From: Bacillota bacterium
GTDB lineage: Bacteria > Bacillota > Clostridia > Tissierellales > MES13
Direction: 5' to 3'
DNA length: 52,730 nucleotides
Assembly: GCA_009711765.1 (NCBI GenBank)
Contig: VEND01000067.1
Coordinates: 1-52,730, forward strand
Each line of letters starts with the position of its first letter. The first letter of the stretch is position 1. The notes below the pieces were generated by a model. The model saw nothing but the letters and a program-made list of their open reading frames with translations, was not told where the DNA came from and searched no databases. Of this stretch, positions 52,706-52,730 are shown one piece after another. A program made the translations under genes and the position numbers.

Positions 52706-52730
52706 CATTTCCGTCATATAATATGATATT

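Overview
The window looks like chromosome from an anaerobic, endospore-forming, amino-acid-fermenting member of the Clostridia. The reasons are very low GC, Shine-Dalgarno sites close to AGGAGG, many TTG and GTG starts, a T-box on alaS, the firmicute gene set ireB/yqgF/ylmC/ylmD/nrdR, spore-surface type genes, and a complete oxidative ornithine-fermentation operon. Species cannot be read from the sequence. No rRNA, tRNA, CRISPR array, intact prophage or intact insertion sequence was seen.

Layout. 1-7250 (minus strand): the start of sfsA, a DUF1292 gene, yqgF, a ferredoxin-fused aldo/keto reductase, a large phosphatase-like membrane protein, ireB, and alaS behind a T-box leader. 7256-12539 (minus): AI-2E family permease, two small envelope or PRC-barrel genes, mnmA, and the iron-sulfur unit iscR-iscS-iscU with a strong promoter and a probable Rrf2 operator. 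12751-22812 (both strands): an accessory block that looks like a spore-surface locus. It holds a secreted CAP protein, an acidic coat-like protein, a propeller-like protein, a DUF3343 protein, four glycosyltransferases sharing an N-terminal NDV(K/Y)I tag, UDP-glucose dehydrogenase and a LysM/M14 peptidoglycan peptidase. At least three sigma-K-like promoters occur here. 22971-26591: a molybdopterin oxidoreductase and an orphan DcuS-like sensor kinase. 26956-35347: gdhA, an MFS transporter, psuG with an HTH-fused psuK-like kinase, rarA, a threonine aldolase and a sugar-nucleotide epimerase.

35409-45198 (minus) is the metabolic centrepiece. In transcription order it holds a sigma-54 activator, then ord-ortA-ortB-oraS-oraE-mutL-like-orr and a small membrane protein. 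L-ornithine is racemised by Orr and converted by cobalamin/PLP-dependent OraSE to 2,4-diaminopentanoate. Ord oxidises this to 2-amino-4-oxopentanoate, which OrtAB cleaves with CoA to acetyl-CoA and alanine. A well-spaced -24/-12 promoter lies before ord. Two TGCAAA-N4-TTTGCA palindromes 23 bp apart sit between it and the activator gene, so the local regulatory circuit can be read from sequence. Nearby gdhA fits the same amino-acid-catabolic lifestyle.

45260-48070 is a decayed region: two remnants of a methyl-accepting chemotaxis gene flank a transglutaminase-like gene. 48308-52482 holds a PhoR/PhoP-type two-component system translationally coupled to ylmD, then nrdR and ylmC. The right end has two strong hairpins belonging to whatever lies beyond.
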